Shown: positions 32,962 through 42,371, numbered from the stretch's first letter. The stretch: DNA of 64,000 nt from Bosea sp. ANAM02 (GCF_011764485.1 NZ_AP022848.1:1392001-1456000); one strand, 5' to 3'. Program-made: numbers and translations. The notes: a model not told the origin generated them from the sequence alone.

Positions 32962-33981
32962 TCACCGCTCCGTGATCTTGAACTCGATGCGGCGGTTGCG
33001 GCGGTGGGCCTCGTCGGTATTGGCGACGTCGAGCGGCTGGTATTCGCCGAAGCCGGTCGCGGCGACGCGGTCCGTCGGGAGGCCGCGCGAGATCAGATAT
33101 TCGACCACGGCGATCGCGCGGGCCGAGGAGAGATACCAGTTCGAAGGGAACTGTGCCGACCGGATAGGGCGGTTGTCGGTATGGCCGTCGACGCGCAGGA
33201 TCCATGGCAGGTCAGGCGGCATCTCGTTGCCGAGATCGAGCAGGATGGTCGCGAGCTTGTCGAGCTCGCTCTTGCCTTCCGGCTTCAGCACGGCCTGGCC
33301 GGCATCGAAGAAGACCTCGGACTGGAAAACGAAGCGGTCACCGACGACGCGGATATCGGGTCGCGTGCCGAGCACCTGCCGCAGGCGGCCGAAGAAGTCG
33401 GAGCGATAGCGCGCCAGCTCCTGCACGCGCTGGGCCAGCGCGACGTTGAGGCGCGAGCCGAGCTCGGCGATGCGGGCCTGCGAATCCTTGTCCTTGGCCT
33501 CGGAGGCGGCGAGCGCCTCCTCCAGCGCCGCGAGCTGGCGGCGCATGGCCTGGATCTGCTGGTTGACGAGATCGACCGTCGCTTGGGCGCGGGCGGAGAG
33601 CTGCTTCTCGGCGTCGAGCGCCCTCTGCGATTCGGCGAGCCGCGCATTGGCATTGCTGCCCTGCTGGATGTCGATCAGGCCCTGCAGGCGGCTGCGCTCG
33701 CCCTGTGCCTGCGCGAGCGTCGATTGCATGAGCTGGAGGCTCTCCTGCGCCTGCCGGTTGGAGGAGCGCTCGAGAGCGAGCAGGTCGGTCAGTTCGGAAA
33801 TCTGCTTGTTGAGGCGCTCCAGCGCGGTGTCCTTGCCTGTCAATTCCTGCGAGAGGAAGAACTGGCCGAGCACGAAGACGGTGAGCAGGAAGACGATGCC
33901 GATCAGCATCGTCGAGAGCGCGTCGACGAAGCCGGGCCAGAAATTCTGTTCCTCGCGGCGATGGGCGCGGGAGAGGGCCAT
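32962..33981 (-). CDS. MotB/OmpA-like peptidoglycan-binding protein
   Basis: 339 residues. A single N-terminal helix carries an Asp at the MotB plug position (FWPGFVDALSTMLIGIVFLL, Asp20). A long coiled coil occupies about residues 45-175, and an OmpA-type peptidoglycan-binding domain ends with LRVDGHTDNRPI and RNRRIEFKI. It pairs with the MotA-like channel just upstream. Such pairs form proton- or sodium-driven motors or stator-like assemblies, as in Mot, Tol and Zorya systems. No flagellar gene is nearby, so the role is not motility by context. Confidence 0.88.
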   Translation of the reverse strand: MALSRAHRREEQNFWPGFVDALSTMLIGIVFLLTVFVLGQFFLSQELTGKDTALERLNKQISELTDLLALERSSNRQAQESLQLMQSTLAQAQGERSRLQGLIDIQQGSNANARLAESQRALDAEKQLSARAQATVDLVNQQIQAMRRQLAALEEALAASEAKDKDSQARIAELGSRLNVALAQRVQELARYRSDFFGRLRQVLGTRPDIRVVGDRFVFQSEVFFDAGQAVLKPEGKSELDKLATILLDLGNEMPPDLPWILRVDGHTDNRPIRSAQFPSNWYLSSARAIAVVEYLISRGLPTDRVAATGFGEYQPLDVANTDEAHRRNRRIEFKITER

Positions 33982-34010
33982 CGGTCAGGTTCCTGCTCTG
34001 TCCGGCGCCA

Positions 34011-35021
34011 TCATGGCTCGGTGATCTGGTCGGCGGTAAGGCGGTCGATCAGGCGCTTCAGGTCCTTCTCGCGGGCGGCCTGCGCCTCGACCCAGTCGCG
34101 GATCATCTGCTGCTCGGAGCGCATGTGCTGGACGAGGCCCTGGATGCCCTCGGCCAGGTTGGAGAGGGCCTGGGTCGCGGCGCGATTGTTGGAGGCGCCA
34201 TCGGCCATCGCCGCGCTGAGCTGCTCGAAACGGTCGGCCAGCGGATTCCCGGGGCCAAGCAAGGTGGCGGGTGCCTCGGCCGTGCCGGTGCGGCTGCCGA
34301 GCCAGCTCTCGACCTCGTTGCGAAAGCGGCGCTGCGCCTGGCCGACCTGGAGGTCGAGGAAGCCGAGGATCAGCGAGCCGGCGATGCCGAAGAGCGAGGA
34401 CGAGAAGGACAGACCCATGCCGGCGAGCGGGGCGGAGAGGCCGGCCTTCAATTCGTCGAAAAGCACGCCGGCCTCCGCGCCGGTGCGCAGCGACTTGATG
34501 ACGGTGCCGACCGAGCCGACCGTGTCGAGCAGGCCCCAGAAAGTGCCGAGCAGGCCGAGGAAGACGAGCAGGCCGCTGAGATAGCGCAAGACCTCGCGCC
34601 CGTCGTCGAGCCTGACGGCGATGGATTCGAGGACGGAAACGGCCTGGGCGGGGGCGAGCGTGCCGCGCTCCAGAGCGGGCAGGACCGAGCCCATCGGGGC
34701 GATGACCTGTCCGCGGCGGAGCTCCGCTGCGGCGGGATCGGCGGCGAGGTTCGTCGCGGCGCGCGCCTCGCTGTGGAGGCGCCAGAGCTCGCGCAGGGCG
34801 ATCAGGCAGCCGACGAGCAGAGCGCCGAGGATGAGGCCGTTCAGCCCCGGATTGGTCATGAAGGCCTGGATCAGCCCGGCCTGCAGGATGTAGCCGAGGA
34901 AACCGATCAGGGCGAGGAAGAGGACCGCGCGGATGACGAAACGGAGCGGCCTGGAGAAGCGGACCTGCGTCCGCGCGGTTGCGGCCGTTTCCGGCTCGGC
35001 CGCGAAATCCTCAATCGCCAT
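34011..35021 (-). CDS. MotA/TolQ/ExbB-like proton channel protein
   Basis: 336 residues. Four membrane helices are visible: RFVIRAVLFLALIGFLGYIL (about 27-47), a second around 60-77, a third around 147-172 with LLVFLGLLGTFWGLLDTVGS (the conserved proton-path region), and a fourth around 200-222. A cytoplasmic helical tail from about 265 is rich in Gln and Arg. It lies 29 bp before the MotB-like gene. Annotated relatives in Rhizobiales are called MotA, but it is distinct from the TolQ of this window. Confidence 0.85.
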   Translation of the reverse strand: MAIEDFAAEPETAATARTQVRFSRPLRFVIRAVLFLALIGFLGYILQAGLIQAFMTNPGLNGLILGALLVGCLIALRELWRLHSEARAATNLAADPAAAELRRGQVIAPMGSVLPALERGTLAPAQAVSVLESIAVRLDDGREVLRYLSGLLVFLGLLGTFWGLLDTVGSVGTVIKSLRTGAEAGVLFDELKAGLSAPLAGMGLSFSSSLFGIAGSLILGFLDLQVGQAQRRFRNEVESWLGSRTGTAEAPATLLGPGNPLADRFEQLSAAMADGASNNRAATQALSNLAEGIQGLVQHMRSEQQMIRDWVEAQAAREKDLKRLIDRLTADQITEP

Positions 35022-35120
35022 GCGTCGTCTTCCGTTCGCCTCGGAGTGCGGGGAGGACTGTCGCCTCCCGCGCCGCCGGGATCAAGCACGAAAGAGCAAC
35101 AGTTTCGTCGCTATCGGGTT

Positions 35121-35912
35121 TCAGGCGGCTGCCGTTTTCAGTGCGGCGCCGAGCGCGCGCTCGCCGGCCTCGTTGCCGCAGATGATGTCCTTCGCGCTGG
35201 TCATCGGCTTGCCGTCGAGCGTGCCGAACGTGCCGCCGGCCTCGCGGATCAGCACGGCACCGGCCGCGAAATCCCAGGTGTTGAGGCCGCGCTCCCAATA
35301 GGCGTCCATGCGGCCGGCGGCGACATAGGCGATGTCGAGCGCGGCCGAGCCCATGCGGCGGACATTGGCGAAGCGCGGCATCACGGCGGCGAGCTCGCGC
35401 AGGAACTGGCCATGGCCGCCCTTGCCGATATGCGGGATGCCGGTGCCGATCAGCATGTCGGCCGGCTCGTTGCGGCCGGAGACGCGCAGGCGGCGGTTGT
35501 TGACATAGGCGCCCTTGCCCTTCTCGGCCATGAACATCTCGTCCTTGGCGGCGTCGTAGACCACACCGGCGATGAACTGATTGTCGCGCTCCAGCGCGAC
35601 CGAGATGTTCCAGTGCGGGATGCCGCGCAGGAAGTTGTGGGTGCCGTCTAGCGGGTCGATATGCCAGCGATTGCTCTCGTCGGTGCCGTGGACGACGCCG
35701 CTTTCCTCCATGACGAAGCCATAGCCGGGACGGGCCTTCTCCAGGGCCTCCCGCAGAATCTGCTCCGCCTTGTGATCGGCCTTGGAGACGAAGTCGCCGG
35801 GGCCCTTGGCGAGGACCTGCAGGTTCTCGACCTCGCCGAAGTCGCGCTTCAACGAACGGGACGCCTTCATCACGGCGTCGGTCATCACGGTCATCAGGGG
35901 GGAGCGGATCAT
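35121..35912 (-). CDS. Inositol monophosphatase family protein
   Basis: 263 residues. Metal and catalytic motifs of the IMPase fold are present: FVMEESG, the DPLDGTHNFLRG loop with the DPxDGT signature, and WDFAAGAVLI. It dephosphorylates inositol phosphate or related sugar phosphates in the cytoplasm. The ATG at 35912 gives the family's usual start (MIRSPLMTVMTDAVMKASRS). No operon partner is evident. Confidence 0.93.
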   Translation of the reverse strand: MIRSPLMTVMTDAVMKASRSLKRDFGEVENLQVLAKGPGDFVSKADHKAEQILREALEKARPGYGFVMEESGVVHGTDESNRWHIDPLDGTHNFLRGIPHWNISVALERDNQFIAGVVYDAAKDEMFMAEKGKGAYVNNRRLRVSGRNEPADMLIGTGIPHIGKGGHGQFLRELAAVMPRFANVRRMGSAALDIAYVAAGRMDAYWERGLNTWDFAAGAVLIREAGGTFGTLDGKPMTSAKDIICGNEAGERALGAALKTAAA

Positions 35913-36004
35913 CGAAAACCTCTTGCGCGCCGGGACGACGCGATGAGCCAGCGGCGCAAGCCTTGCGCCCGGCGAAATTTAGTGAGCCGTCACTTGCGCG
36001 GGTC

Positions 36005-36922
36005 TTAGGGCGCCGTCAAGACGGCGCTGTTGATCCGGCCGGCAGCCATGCGGGCGGCGCGGGCCTGCTGCTCGGGCTTGAGGCGCTCGAACAGGTCGTC
36101 CAGCGCGGCGTCCTTGAGACCCTGCGAGCGAGCTGCGAGATGCCAGGCGGCGGCCTCGATGGTATCGGGCGCGATCCCGAGCCCGAACTGGTAGAGCTTG
36201 GCCAGACGGTTCTGGGCGATCGGGTTGCCCTGCCAGGCGGCGCGCCGGAACAGGCTGGCGGCGGCGGCCTCGTTCTTCTCCACACCGGTGCCGTTGAACA
36301 GCATGATGGCGTATTCGACTTCGCCCGGCACATTGCCCGCCACTGATGCCTGCTTCATCCAGCGGGCTGCGACTTCCTCGCTCGCCGGCATGCCGCGTCC
36401 CTGCTTGGCGAGCACGCCGAGCGCATACATCGCGTCGCCGACCTGCGCCTTCGCCGCGATCTCGAGGCAGGCGACGGCGCGCTTGTCGTCTTCCTCGCGG
36501 TTCGCCGCGAGCAGGGCGATGGCGAGATTGTAGTTGGCGGCCGGGTGGCCGGCGGCGGCGGCCTTTTCCAGCAAGGCGCCGCCGCGGGCCGGATCGCGCT
36601 TGCCGCTCTTGTCGTCGAGCAACTGGGTCGCGAGCGCGAAGGCGGCGTTGATGTCGCCGCGCGCCTCGGCCCGCTCGTACCATTCCGTCGCGACCTTCTG
36701 GTCGGGCGGCACGCCGAGGCCCTGGCGATAGAGCTCGCCGACCAGCGTCATGGCGGCGGCGTCGCTGCTGTCCGCCTCGATGCGCTTGAGGGCCTCGGCC
36801 AAGGCGCGACGATAATGGCCGGCCTGATAGGCGCCATAGGCCATGTCCGGCACAGGCGCCGCAACGGCCGGGCCGGCGAGCAGGGCGCCGGCGAGCAGCA
36901 TGAGCCCGGCCAGGCGCTTCAT
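36005..36922 (-). CDS. SEL1-like repeat protein
   Basis: 305 residues from the ATG at 36922, which overlaps the ThiE-like stop (ATGA). A signal peptide (MKRLAGLMLLAGALLAGPAVA) is followed by SEL1-type repeats from about residue 50, with units such as AMTLVGELYRQGLGVPPDQK, ARWMKQASVAGNVPGEVEYA and LAKLYQFGLGIAPDT. Exported SEL1 proteins act in envelope signalling or exopolysaccharide processes. Overlap with the ThiE-like and BenE-like genes suggests a shared transcript, but the functions do not obviously connect. Confidence 0.85.
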   Translation of the reverse strand: MKRLAGLMLLAGALLAGPAVAAPVPDMAYGAYQAGHYRRALAEALKRIEADSSDAAAMTLVGELYRQGLGVPPDQKVATEWYERAEARGDINAAFALATQLLDDKSGKRDPARGGALLEKAAAAGHPAANYNLAIALLAANREEDDKRAVACLEIAAKAQVGDAMYALGVLAKQGRGMPASEEVAARWMKQASVAGNVPGEVEYAIMLFNGTGVEKNEAAAASLFRRAAWQGNPIAQNRLAKLYQFGLGIAPDTIEAAAWHLAARSQGLKDAALDDLFERLKPEQQARAARMAAGRINSAVLTAP

Positions 36923-37572
36923 CGCGCCGCCTTCCGCGCGGCGCAGGCGGCGGTTGCGGCATTGGCCTGCTCGACCAAAGCGCGAATATCCTGGCCATCC
37001 TCGAAGGCCCAGGCGCCCAGCGCGACGAATTCCGCGCCGGTCTCGACCAGAGCCGGGATGGATTCCGCGTCGGGCGCATAGGCGACGCAAGGGGTCTCGA
37101 AGATCTCGGCCCACCAGCCCGCGCGCTCGACCACGGCCGCCAGCGGCGGCAGCGAGCCGTCCGGGCGCGGCTCGCCGAACATCACGTAATCGACGCCGGC
37201 CTCGCCGGCATCCATCGCGTCATGGCGGGCGCGCAGGCCGCCGATGCCGATGATGCGCTCGCTCTTCAGGCTGGAGCGGGCCTCGGCGATCGCGGCCGGG
37301 CCGCCCGTCAGGTGGACGCCGTCGGCGCCGCCGCGCGCGGCGACGAGGGCGTTGTCCTCGACGACGAGCGCGACGTTGTTGGCCTGGACCGGGCCGGCGA
37401 GGCGCTTGACGCGCTCGATCCGGCTACGGTCGTCGCCGGGCGTCAGGCGCAGCAGCACGGCGGCGACATCGCCGCCGGCCATGGCCTGCATCAGGCGAAA
37501 GGCCATGGCCTCCGCGTCCGCGACGGGAGGGGTGACGAGCATCAGGCGGGTGGAGAAAGGTTGTGTGGTCAT
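36919..37572 (-). CDS. ThiE/TenI-like thiamine phosphate synthase family protein
   Basis: 217 residues, a TIM-barrel related to ThiE. MLVTPPVADAEAMA opens it, GADGVHLTGG is the phosphate-binding region, and GIGGLRARHDAMDAGEAG and DYVMFGEPRPDG follow. In genuine ThiE the last element is DYLGVGPIFPTxTK; here it is replaced, and the TK dyad is missing. It could therefore be a TenI-like or non-canonical member rather than a true thiamine phosphate synthase. It is bracketed by ATGA overlaps with benE and the SEL1 gene. Call the family, not the reaction. Confidence 0.7.
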   Translation of the reverse strand: MTTQPFSTRLMLVTPPVADAEAMAFRLMQAMAGGDVAAVLLRLTPGDDRSRIERVKRLAGPVQANNVALVVEDNALVAARGGADGVHLTGGPAAIAEARSSLKSERIIGIGGLRARHDAMDAGEAGVDYVMFGEPRPDGSLPPLAAVVERAGWWAEIFETPCVAYAPDAESIPALVETGAEFVALGAWAFEDGQDIRALVEQANAATAACAARKAAR

Positions 37573-38783
37573 GATCGGCTGCGCAAACGGCCCGCAGCGA
37601 AGTCCAATGTCAAGACCGCAAGACCGGCAACGAGGCTCCAGAAGGCCGAGCCGATGCCGAAAAGCGAAAGGCTGGAGGCGGCGACGGCGAAGGTGACGAC
37701 GGCGGCGAAGCGCTCCCTGTCCGAGGCCATGGCCTGCCCGAGCGCGCCTGTCAGCGAGCCGACGAGGCCCAGGCCCGCGACCGCGACGATGAGGGCCTTG
37801 GGCAGAGCCAGCAGCAGCGCGATCAGCAGGCCGGTGCAGGCGGCGACGACGAAATAGGCGAATCCATAGAGCACGCCGGCCTTCCAGCGCTGGGCCGGAT
37901 CGGGATGGGTGTCGCCGCCGGTGCAGATCGAGGCCGAAATCGCGGCCATGTTGGTCATATGCGCGCCGAACGGGGCGGTGAGCAGCGAGGTCAGGCCCGT
38001 CACGAACAGCGAGGGGGCGGTCGGCGGATTGTAGCCGGCGGCGCGCAGCACGGCGAAGCCCGGCAGGTTCTGGGCGGCCATGGTGACGAGATAGAGCGGG
38101 ACGCCGATGCCGAGCATGGCGGGAATATCGAAGCGCGGCGTGACGAATTCGAGGCCGCTCAGCGTCATGGCTCCGGCAGGCCAGTGCGCAAGCCCGCCAA
38201 GAAAGCTGATCGCGATTCCGGCGACCAGCGCCGCGATGACCCCGAGGAAAGGGTTGATCAATCGCGCCACCAGGAAGACGGCGAGCAGCGGCAGGACGAG
38301 GCCGGGCGAGAGCCGCATCTCGTCGAAGACCGCGACGACGAAGCGGAAGATGACGCCGGCGAGCATGGCGGCAGCAACTGGCATCGGGATGCGCTCGATC
38401 AGCCTGCCGAGCGGGCGGAAGGCGGCGGTCAGCATCATCAGCACCGCGGCGACGAGGAAGGCGCCGACGGCGGAGGCCATGTCGAAGCCTGTAACGGCCG
38501 CGATCAGGGCTGCGCCCGGCGTCGACCAGGCGCAGATCATCGGCATGCGGTAGCGCCATGACAGGAAGAGGCTGGAAGCGCCGGTGGCGAGGCAGAGCGC
38601 GGCGATCCAGGAAATGGTCTGGCCGTGCGTGGCGCCCAGCGCCTGCGCGGCCTGCAGTATGACGGCGACGGAAGCGGCGAAGCCGACGAAGACCGCGACC
38701 AGGGCGGAGAAGACGATCGACATGGTGCGGGAAGCCGGCTGGGACGGGAGCAAGCCTGCGTTGAACCAGAAATCGCGGCGCAC
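37569..38783 (-). CDS. benE: Benzoate/H+ symporter, BenE family
   Basis: 404 residues, about 11-12 membrane helices. It carries the BenE pattern with STPGAALIAA, ICTGGDTHPDP and GLVGSLTGALGQAM. Such proteins import aromatic carboxylates with protons. It overlaps the ThiE-like gene by ATGA. It is divergent from phoX; the intervening region has a Pho box, so its expression could also respond to phosphate. No ring-cleavage gene is nearby. Confidence 0.88.
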   Translation of the reverse strand: MRRDFWFNAGLLPSQPASRTMSIVFSALVAVFVGFAASVAVILQAAQALGATHGQTISWIAALCLATGASSLFLSWRYRMPMICAWSTPGAALIAAVTGFDMASAVGAFLVAAVLMMLTAAFRPLGRLIERIPMPVAAAMLAGVIFRFVVAVFDEMRLSPGLVLPLLAVFLVARLINPFLGVIAALVAGIAISFLGGLAHWPAGAMTLSGLEFVTPRFDIPAMLGIGVPLYLVTMAAQNLPGFAVLRAAGYNPPTAPSLFVTGLTSLLTAPFGAHMTNMAAISASICTGGDTHPDPAQRWKAGVLYGFAYFVVAACTGLLIALLLALPKALIVAVAGLGLVGSLTGALGQAMASDRERFAAVVTFAVAASSLSLFGIGSAFWSLVAGLAVLTLDFAAGRLRSRS

Positions 38784-38859
38784 GAAAAGGGTGGCGGGTG
38801 CAGGGCCGGCCCAACCTGATGCGCGGAGCCTGCCCCGGAACGGCCCGTCGGGGACGGTG

Positions 38860-38877
38860 ATGTCATGCGGCTGTCAA
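38860..38877. promoter_or_regulatory. Pho box between benE and phoX
   Basis: ATGTCAT-GCGG-CTGTCAA, two TGTCA repeats 11 bp apart, differing from the PhoB consensus CTGTCAT-N4-CTGTCAC in one base per half. It lies 52 bp before the phoX ATG and 77 bp from the benE start, oriented for phoX. Confidence 0.75.
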
Positions 38878-38928
38878 AGCCTAAGTCTAGCTGCGCATTA
38901 TTCCAATCCGAAGCGATCGGGGCAGACC

Positions 38929-40929
38929 ATGCGCGACGACGAATACGAATCCACCTTCGGCGCCAGCATGCTGGAGCATGAGGATGCCGAGCCGCGAAAC
39001 CCGACCGACAACCCGACCATGGGCGAGCTGATCTCGCAGCGCTTCTCGCGGCGCGGACTGCTCAAAGGCGCGCTCGCCGTCTCTGCGATCTCGGCGACGG
39101 TCGGCACGCTGGCGCTGGAAAGCGCTGCCGAGGCGCAGGCGCAGGGCGCGAAATCCGCCTTCTCCTTCAAGGAGGTCGAGGTCGGTGTCGATGCCGATCA
39201 CCATGTCGCCGATGGCTACGAGGCGCAGGTGCTGCTGCGCTGGGGCGATCCGCTGACGGCGGATGCGCCGGCCTTCGATCCGGCGAAGCAGAGCGCGGAC
39301 GCTCAAAGCAAGCAGTTCGGCTACAACAACGACTTCGTCGGCTATGTGCCGATGACGGGCGTCGCCGATCCCTCCGCGCATGGTTTGCTCTTCGTCAATC
39401 ACGAATACACCAACCCGCATCTGATGTTTCCTGGCGTCGTCGAGATGAAGGACGGCAAGCCCGTCATGAAGAACGCGACGCCGGAGCGCTTCGCGATCGA
39501 GGCGATGGCGCATGGCGCGACGGTCGCGGAAATCCGCAGGACCGGCAATCAATGGGCGCTGGTCAAGGATTCCAAATATAATCGCCGCATCACCGTGGCG
39601 ACGCAGATGCAGCTCTCGGGACCGGTCGCGGGCCATGAGCGCGTGCGGACCAGGGCCGATGCCACGGGCCGCAAGGTGCTGGGCACGCTCAACAACTGCT
39701 CGGGCGCGCTGACGCCCTGGGGCACCTTCGTCTCGGGCGAGGAGAACTTCCACGGCTATTTCTCCGGCAAGCTGCCCGAGGGCCATCGCGAAGAGGCGAA
39801 CTACAAGCGCCTCGCCGTGCCGTCCTCACCCTATGCCTGGGGCCGCTTCGAGGAGCGCTTTGACCTTGCCAAGGAACCGAACGAAGCCAACCGCTTCGGC
39901 TGGGTGGTCGAGGTCGACCCGTTCGATCCGAACTCGGTGCCGAAGAAGCGCACCGCGCTCGGCCGCTTCAAGCATGAGGGCGCCGACATGATCGTCGCCA
40001 GGGACGGGCGCGTGGCCGTCTATCTCGGCGACGACGAGCGCTTCGACTATGTCTACAAATTCGTCACGGACGGTCGTTTCGACCCGACTAATCGCGCCAG
40101 CAATCTCGACCTGCTCGATGCCGGCACGTTGTATGTCGCGAAATTCGCGGCCGACGGCACGCATGAATGGCTGCCGCTGATCTTCGGGCAGGGGCCTCTG
40201 ACGGCGGCCAACGGCTTCCAGAACCAGGCGGACGTGCTGATCGAAGCGCGGCGTGCCGGCGACCTGCTCGGCGCGACCAAGATGGACCGGCCGGAGGACA
40301 TCACGCCGAACCCGGTAACGGGGCGCGTCTATGTGATGCTGACCAACAATACCAGCCGCAAGGACGAGCAAGTCGACGCCGCCAATCCGCGTGCCAAGAA
40401 CGCCTTCGGCCACATCATCGAGATCGCCGAGGCCGATGGCGACCACACCGCGACCAAGGGGCGCTGGGAGATCCTGCTGACATGCGGCGACCCTTCCGTC
40501 GCGGCGGTCGGCGCGAGCTTTTCGACAGAGACGACGAAGAACGGCTGGTTCGGCATGCCCGACAATGCCGTGGTCGATTCCGCCGGGCGGCTCTGGGTCG
40601 CGACCGATGGTAACGGCATCGACGTGACCGGACGCACCGACGGGCTCTGGGCCGTCGATACCGAGGGCGGGGCGCGCCGGACCTCGAAGCTGTTCTACCG
40701 CGTGCCGCATGGCGCGGAGCTTTGCGGGCCCTGCTTCACGCCGGACGACACCACGGCCTTCGTCGCCGTGCAGCATCCCGGCGATGACGGCCCGGACTGG
40801 CCGGAATTCGGCCGCCGCTCTTATTACGAGGACCTCTCGACCCGCTGGCCGGATTTCAAGCCGGACATGCCGGTGCGACCCTCCGTGGTGGCGATCACTC
40901 GAAAGGGCGGGGGGAAGATCGGGGTGTGA
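38929..40929 (+). CDS. phoX: PhoX-family alkaline phosphatase (DUF839)
   Basis: 666 residues from the ATG at 38929. The Tat motif SRRGLLKGALAVSAISAT lies near residues 40-58, so it is exported folded. DUF839 marks include LLFVNHEYTNPHLMFPG, NNCSGALTPWGTFVSGEE, YKRLAVPSSPYAWGRFEE and RPEDITPNPVTGRVYV. PhoX enzymes use Fe3+ and Ca2+ to hydrolyse phosphate esters in the periplasm. The Pho box upstream supports induction under phosphate limitation. It is followed by an intrinsic terminator. Confidence 0.9.
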   Translation: MRDDEYESTFGASMLEHEDAEPRNPTDNPTMGELISQRFSRRGLLKGALAVSAISATVGTLALESAAEAQAQGAKSAFSFKEVEVGVDADHHVADGYEAQVLLRWGDPLTADAPAFDPAKQSADAQSKQFGYNNDFVGYVPMTGVADPSAHGLLFVNHEYTNPHLMFPGVVEMKDGKPVMKNATPERFAIEAMAHGATVAEIRRTGNQWALVKDSKYNRRITVATQMQLSGPVAGHERVRTRADATGRKVLGTLNNCSGALTPWGTFVSGEENFHGYFSGKLPEGHREEANYKRLAVPSSPYAWGRFEERFDLAKEPNEANRFGWVVEVDPFDPNSVPKKRTALGRFKHEGADMIVARDGRVAVYLGDDERFDYVYKFVTDGRFDPTNRASNLDLLDAGTLYVAKFAADGTHEWLPLIFGQGPLTAANGFQNQADVLIEARRAGDLLGATKMDRPEDITPNPVTGRVYVMLTNNTSRKDEQVDAANPRAKNAFGHIIEIAEADGDHTATKGRWEILLTCGDPSVAAVGASFSTETTKNGWFGMPDNAVVDSAGRLWVATDGNGIDVTGRTDGLWAVDTEGGARRTSKLFYRVPHGAELCGPCFTPDDTTAFVAVQHPGDDGPDWPEFGRRSYYEDLSTRWPDFKPDMPVRPSVVAITRKGGGKIGV

Positions 40930-40975
40930 ACGAAGCCGACATGGCCGGGCTTGACCCGACCATCTCTTGAACGAG

Positions 40976-41004
40976 AAAGGCCCGGCATCGCTGCCGGGCC
41001 TTTT
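40976..41004. terminator. Bidirectional terminator between phoX and fba
   Basis: AAAGGCCCGGCA-TCGC-TGCCGGGCCTTTT, about 47 bp after the phoX stop. Its A- and U-rich edges let it act on both convergent transcripts. Confidence 0.85.
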
Positions 41005-41033
41005 GGCTTATCGGGAGCCGAGCCGTTCGTGCC

Positions 41034-41124
41034 GTCATGCTCGCCCTTGTGGCGAGCATCCACGTCTTGAACACGATGCTTGCGGAACGAAGACGTGGAT
41101 GGTCGGGACAAGCCCGACCATGAC
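41034..41124. repeat. Intergenic inverted repeat, family D
   Basis: Same outer ends as the copy at 27851-27941 (GTCATGCTCGCCC and GCCCGACCATGAC), with a few differences in the centre. It lies between the phoX terminator and the fba stop codon. Confidence 0.87.
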
Positions 41125-41145
41125 GGATCGCTGTTGCGACTGGCT

Positions 41146-42228
41146 TTACGCCGCCTTCTTGGCGCCGAAGGTCGGGTCGAGCTCGCCCTTGGCGTAGCGC
41201 TTGGCCATCTCGGCCAGCGTAATGACGCGCTTGATCTTCGAGGCCTGGCCGGCGGTGTTGAACTCCTCAAGGCGCTGCTTGCAGAGCTTGGTCATCGCCT
41301 CCATGGCGGGCTTCAGATACTTGCGCGGATCGAACTCGCCGGGGTTCTCCGACAGGATCTTGCGGATCTGGCCGGTCATCGCCATGCGGTTGTCGGTGTC
41401 GATGTTGATCTTGCGCACGCCGTGCTTAATGCCGCGCTGGATCTCCTCGACCGGCACGCCCCAGGTCTGGGGCATCTTGCCGCCATACTGGTTGATGACG
41501 TCCTGGAGGTCCTGCGGGACCGAGGACGAGCCGTGCATGACGAGATGCGTGTTCGGCAGCAGCTTGTGGATCGCCTCGATGACATGCATCGCGAGGATCG
41601 CGCCGTCGGGCTTGCGGGTGAACTTGTAGGCGCCGTGCGAAGTGCCCATGGCGATGGCGAGCGCGTCGACCTTGGTCTCGGCGACGAACTTCACCGCTTC
41701 GTCCGGGTTGGTCAGCAGCTGGTCGTGGCTGAGCTTGCCCTCGAAGCCGTGGCCGTCCTCCTTCTCGCCCTCGCCGGATTCCAGCGAGCCGAGAACGCCG
41801 AGCTCGCCCTCGACCGAGATGCCGCCGAGATGAGCCATGTCGGTGACGGTTTTGGTGACGCCGACATTGTAGTCCCAGTCGCCCGGCGTCTTGCCGTCGG
41901 CCTTGAGTGAGCCGTCCATCATGACGGAGGTGAAGCCGGCCTGGATCGCGGTCATGCAGGTCGCCGGCTCGTTGCCGTGGTCGAGATGCACGCAGACCGG
42001 GATGTGCGGATAAATCTCGGTGACGGCGTCCATCATGTGCTTGAGCATGATGTCGTTGGCGTAGGAGCGGGCGCCGCGCGAGGCCTGGATGATCACCGGC
42101 GCGTCGGTCGCGTCGGCCGCCGCCATGATCGCCAGCGCCTGCTCCATGTTGTTGATGTTGAAGGCGGGCACACCGTAGTCGTTCTCGGCGGCATGATCGA
42201 GCAACTGGCGAAGCGTGATGCGGGCCAC
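41146..42228 (-). CDS. fba: Class II fructose-bisphosphate aldolase
   Basis: 360 residues, zinc-dependent class II, of the subtype found with Calvin-cycle genes. HLDHGNEP provides Zn ligands, [20 protein letters not shown] and [11 protein letters not shown] are conserved, and [12 protein letters not shown] binds substrate phosphate. It interconverts fructose-1,6-bisphosphate with the triose phosphates. It is the last gene of the minus-strand cluster with tkt, gap and pgk; 143 bp separate it from pgk, so it may have its own promoter. Confidence 0.96.
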   Translation of the reverse strand: MARITLRQLLDHAAENDYGVPAFNINNMEQALAIMAAADATDAPVIIQASRGARSYANDIMLKHMMDAVTEIYPHIPVCVHLDHGNEPATCMTAIQAGFTSVMMDGSLKADGKTPGDWDYNVGVTKTVTDMAHLGGISVEGELGVLGSLESGEGEKEDGHGFEGKLSHDQLLTNPDEAVKFVAETKVDALAIAMGTSHGAYKFTRKPDGAILAMHVIEAIHKLLPNTHLVMHGSSSVPQDLQDVINQYGGKMPQTWGVPVEEIQRGIKHGVRKINIDTDNRMAMTGQIRKILSENPGEFDPRKYLKPAMEAMTKLCKQRLEEFNTAGQASKIKRVITLAEMAKRYAKGELDPTFGAKKAA

Positions 42229-42371
42229 GATGGCACTCCCCTTTGGTTCATCGGTCTGAGGGTGGATTTAGTGTGTCAGCGTCGGCCGCGCAAAGCGAAA
42301 CTGGCAAAAATCTTAAAGCTCGAGCCGCCGCTCCGTTGCCGAAGCGGCCAGCTAGGTTGCCTATCCGGCGG

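Noticed and set aside
32646-35021. Zorya-like phage defence
   Set aside because: The MotA/MotB-like pair resembles ZorAB in outline, but no ZorC, ZorD or ZorE helicase or nuclease gene is adjacent and the third gene is a cytochrome.
36919-38814. 631-codon frame joining BenE region to ThiE-like protein
   Set aside because: Upstream of 37572 this frame is an out-of-frame shadow of benE; the ATGA overlap explains the junction better than a fusion.
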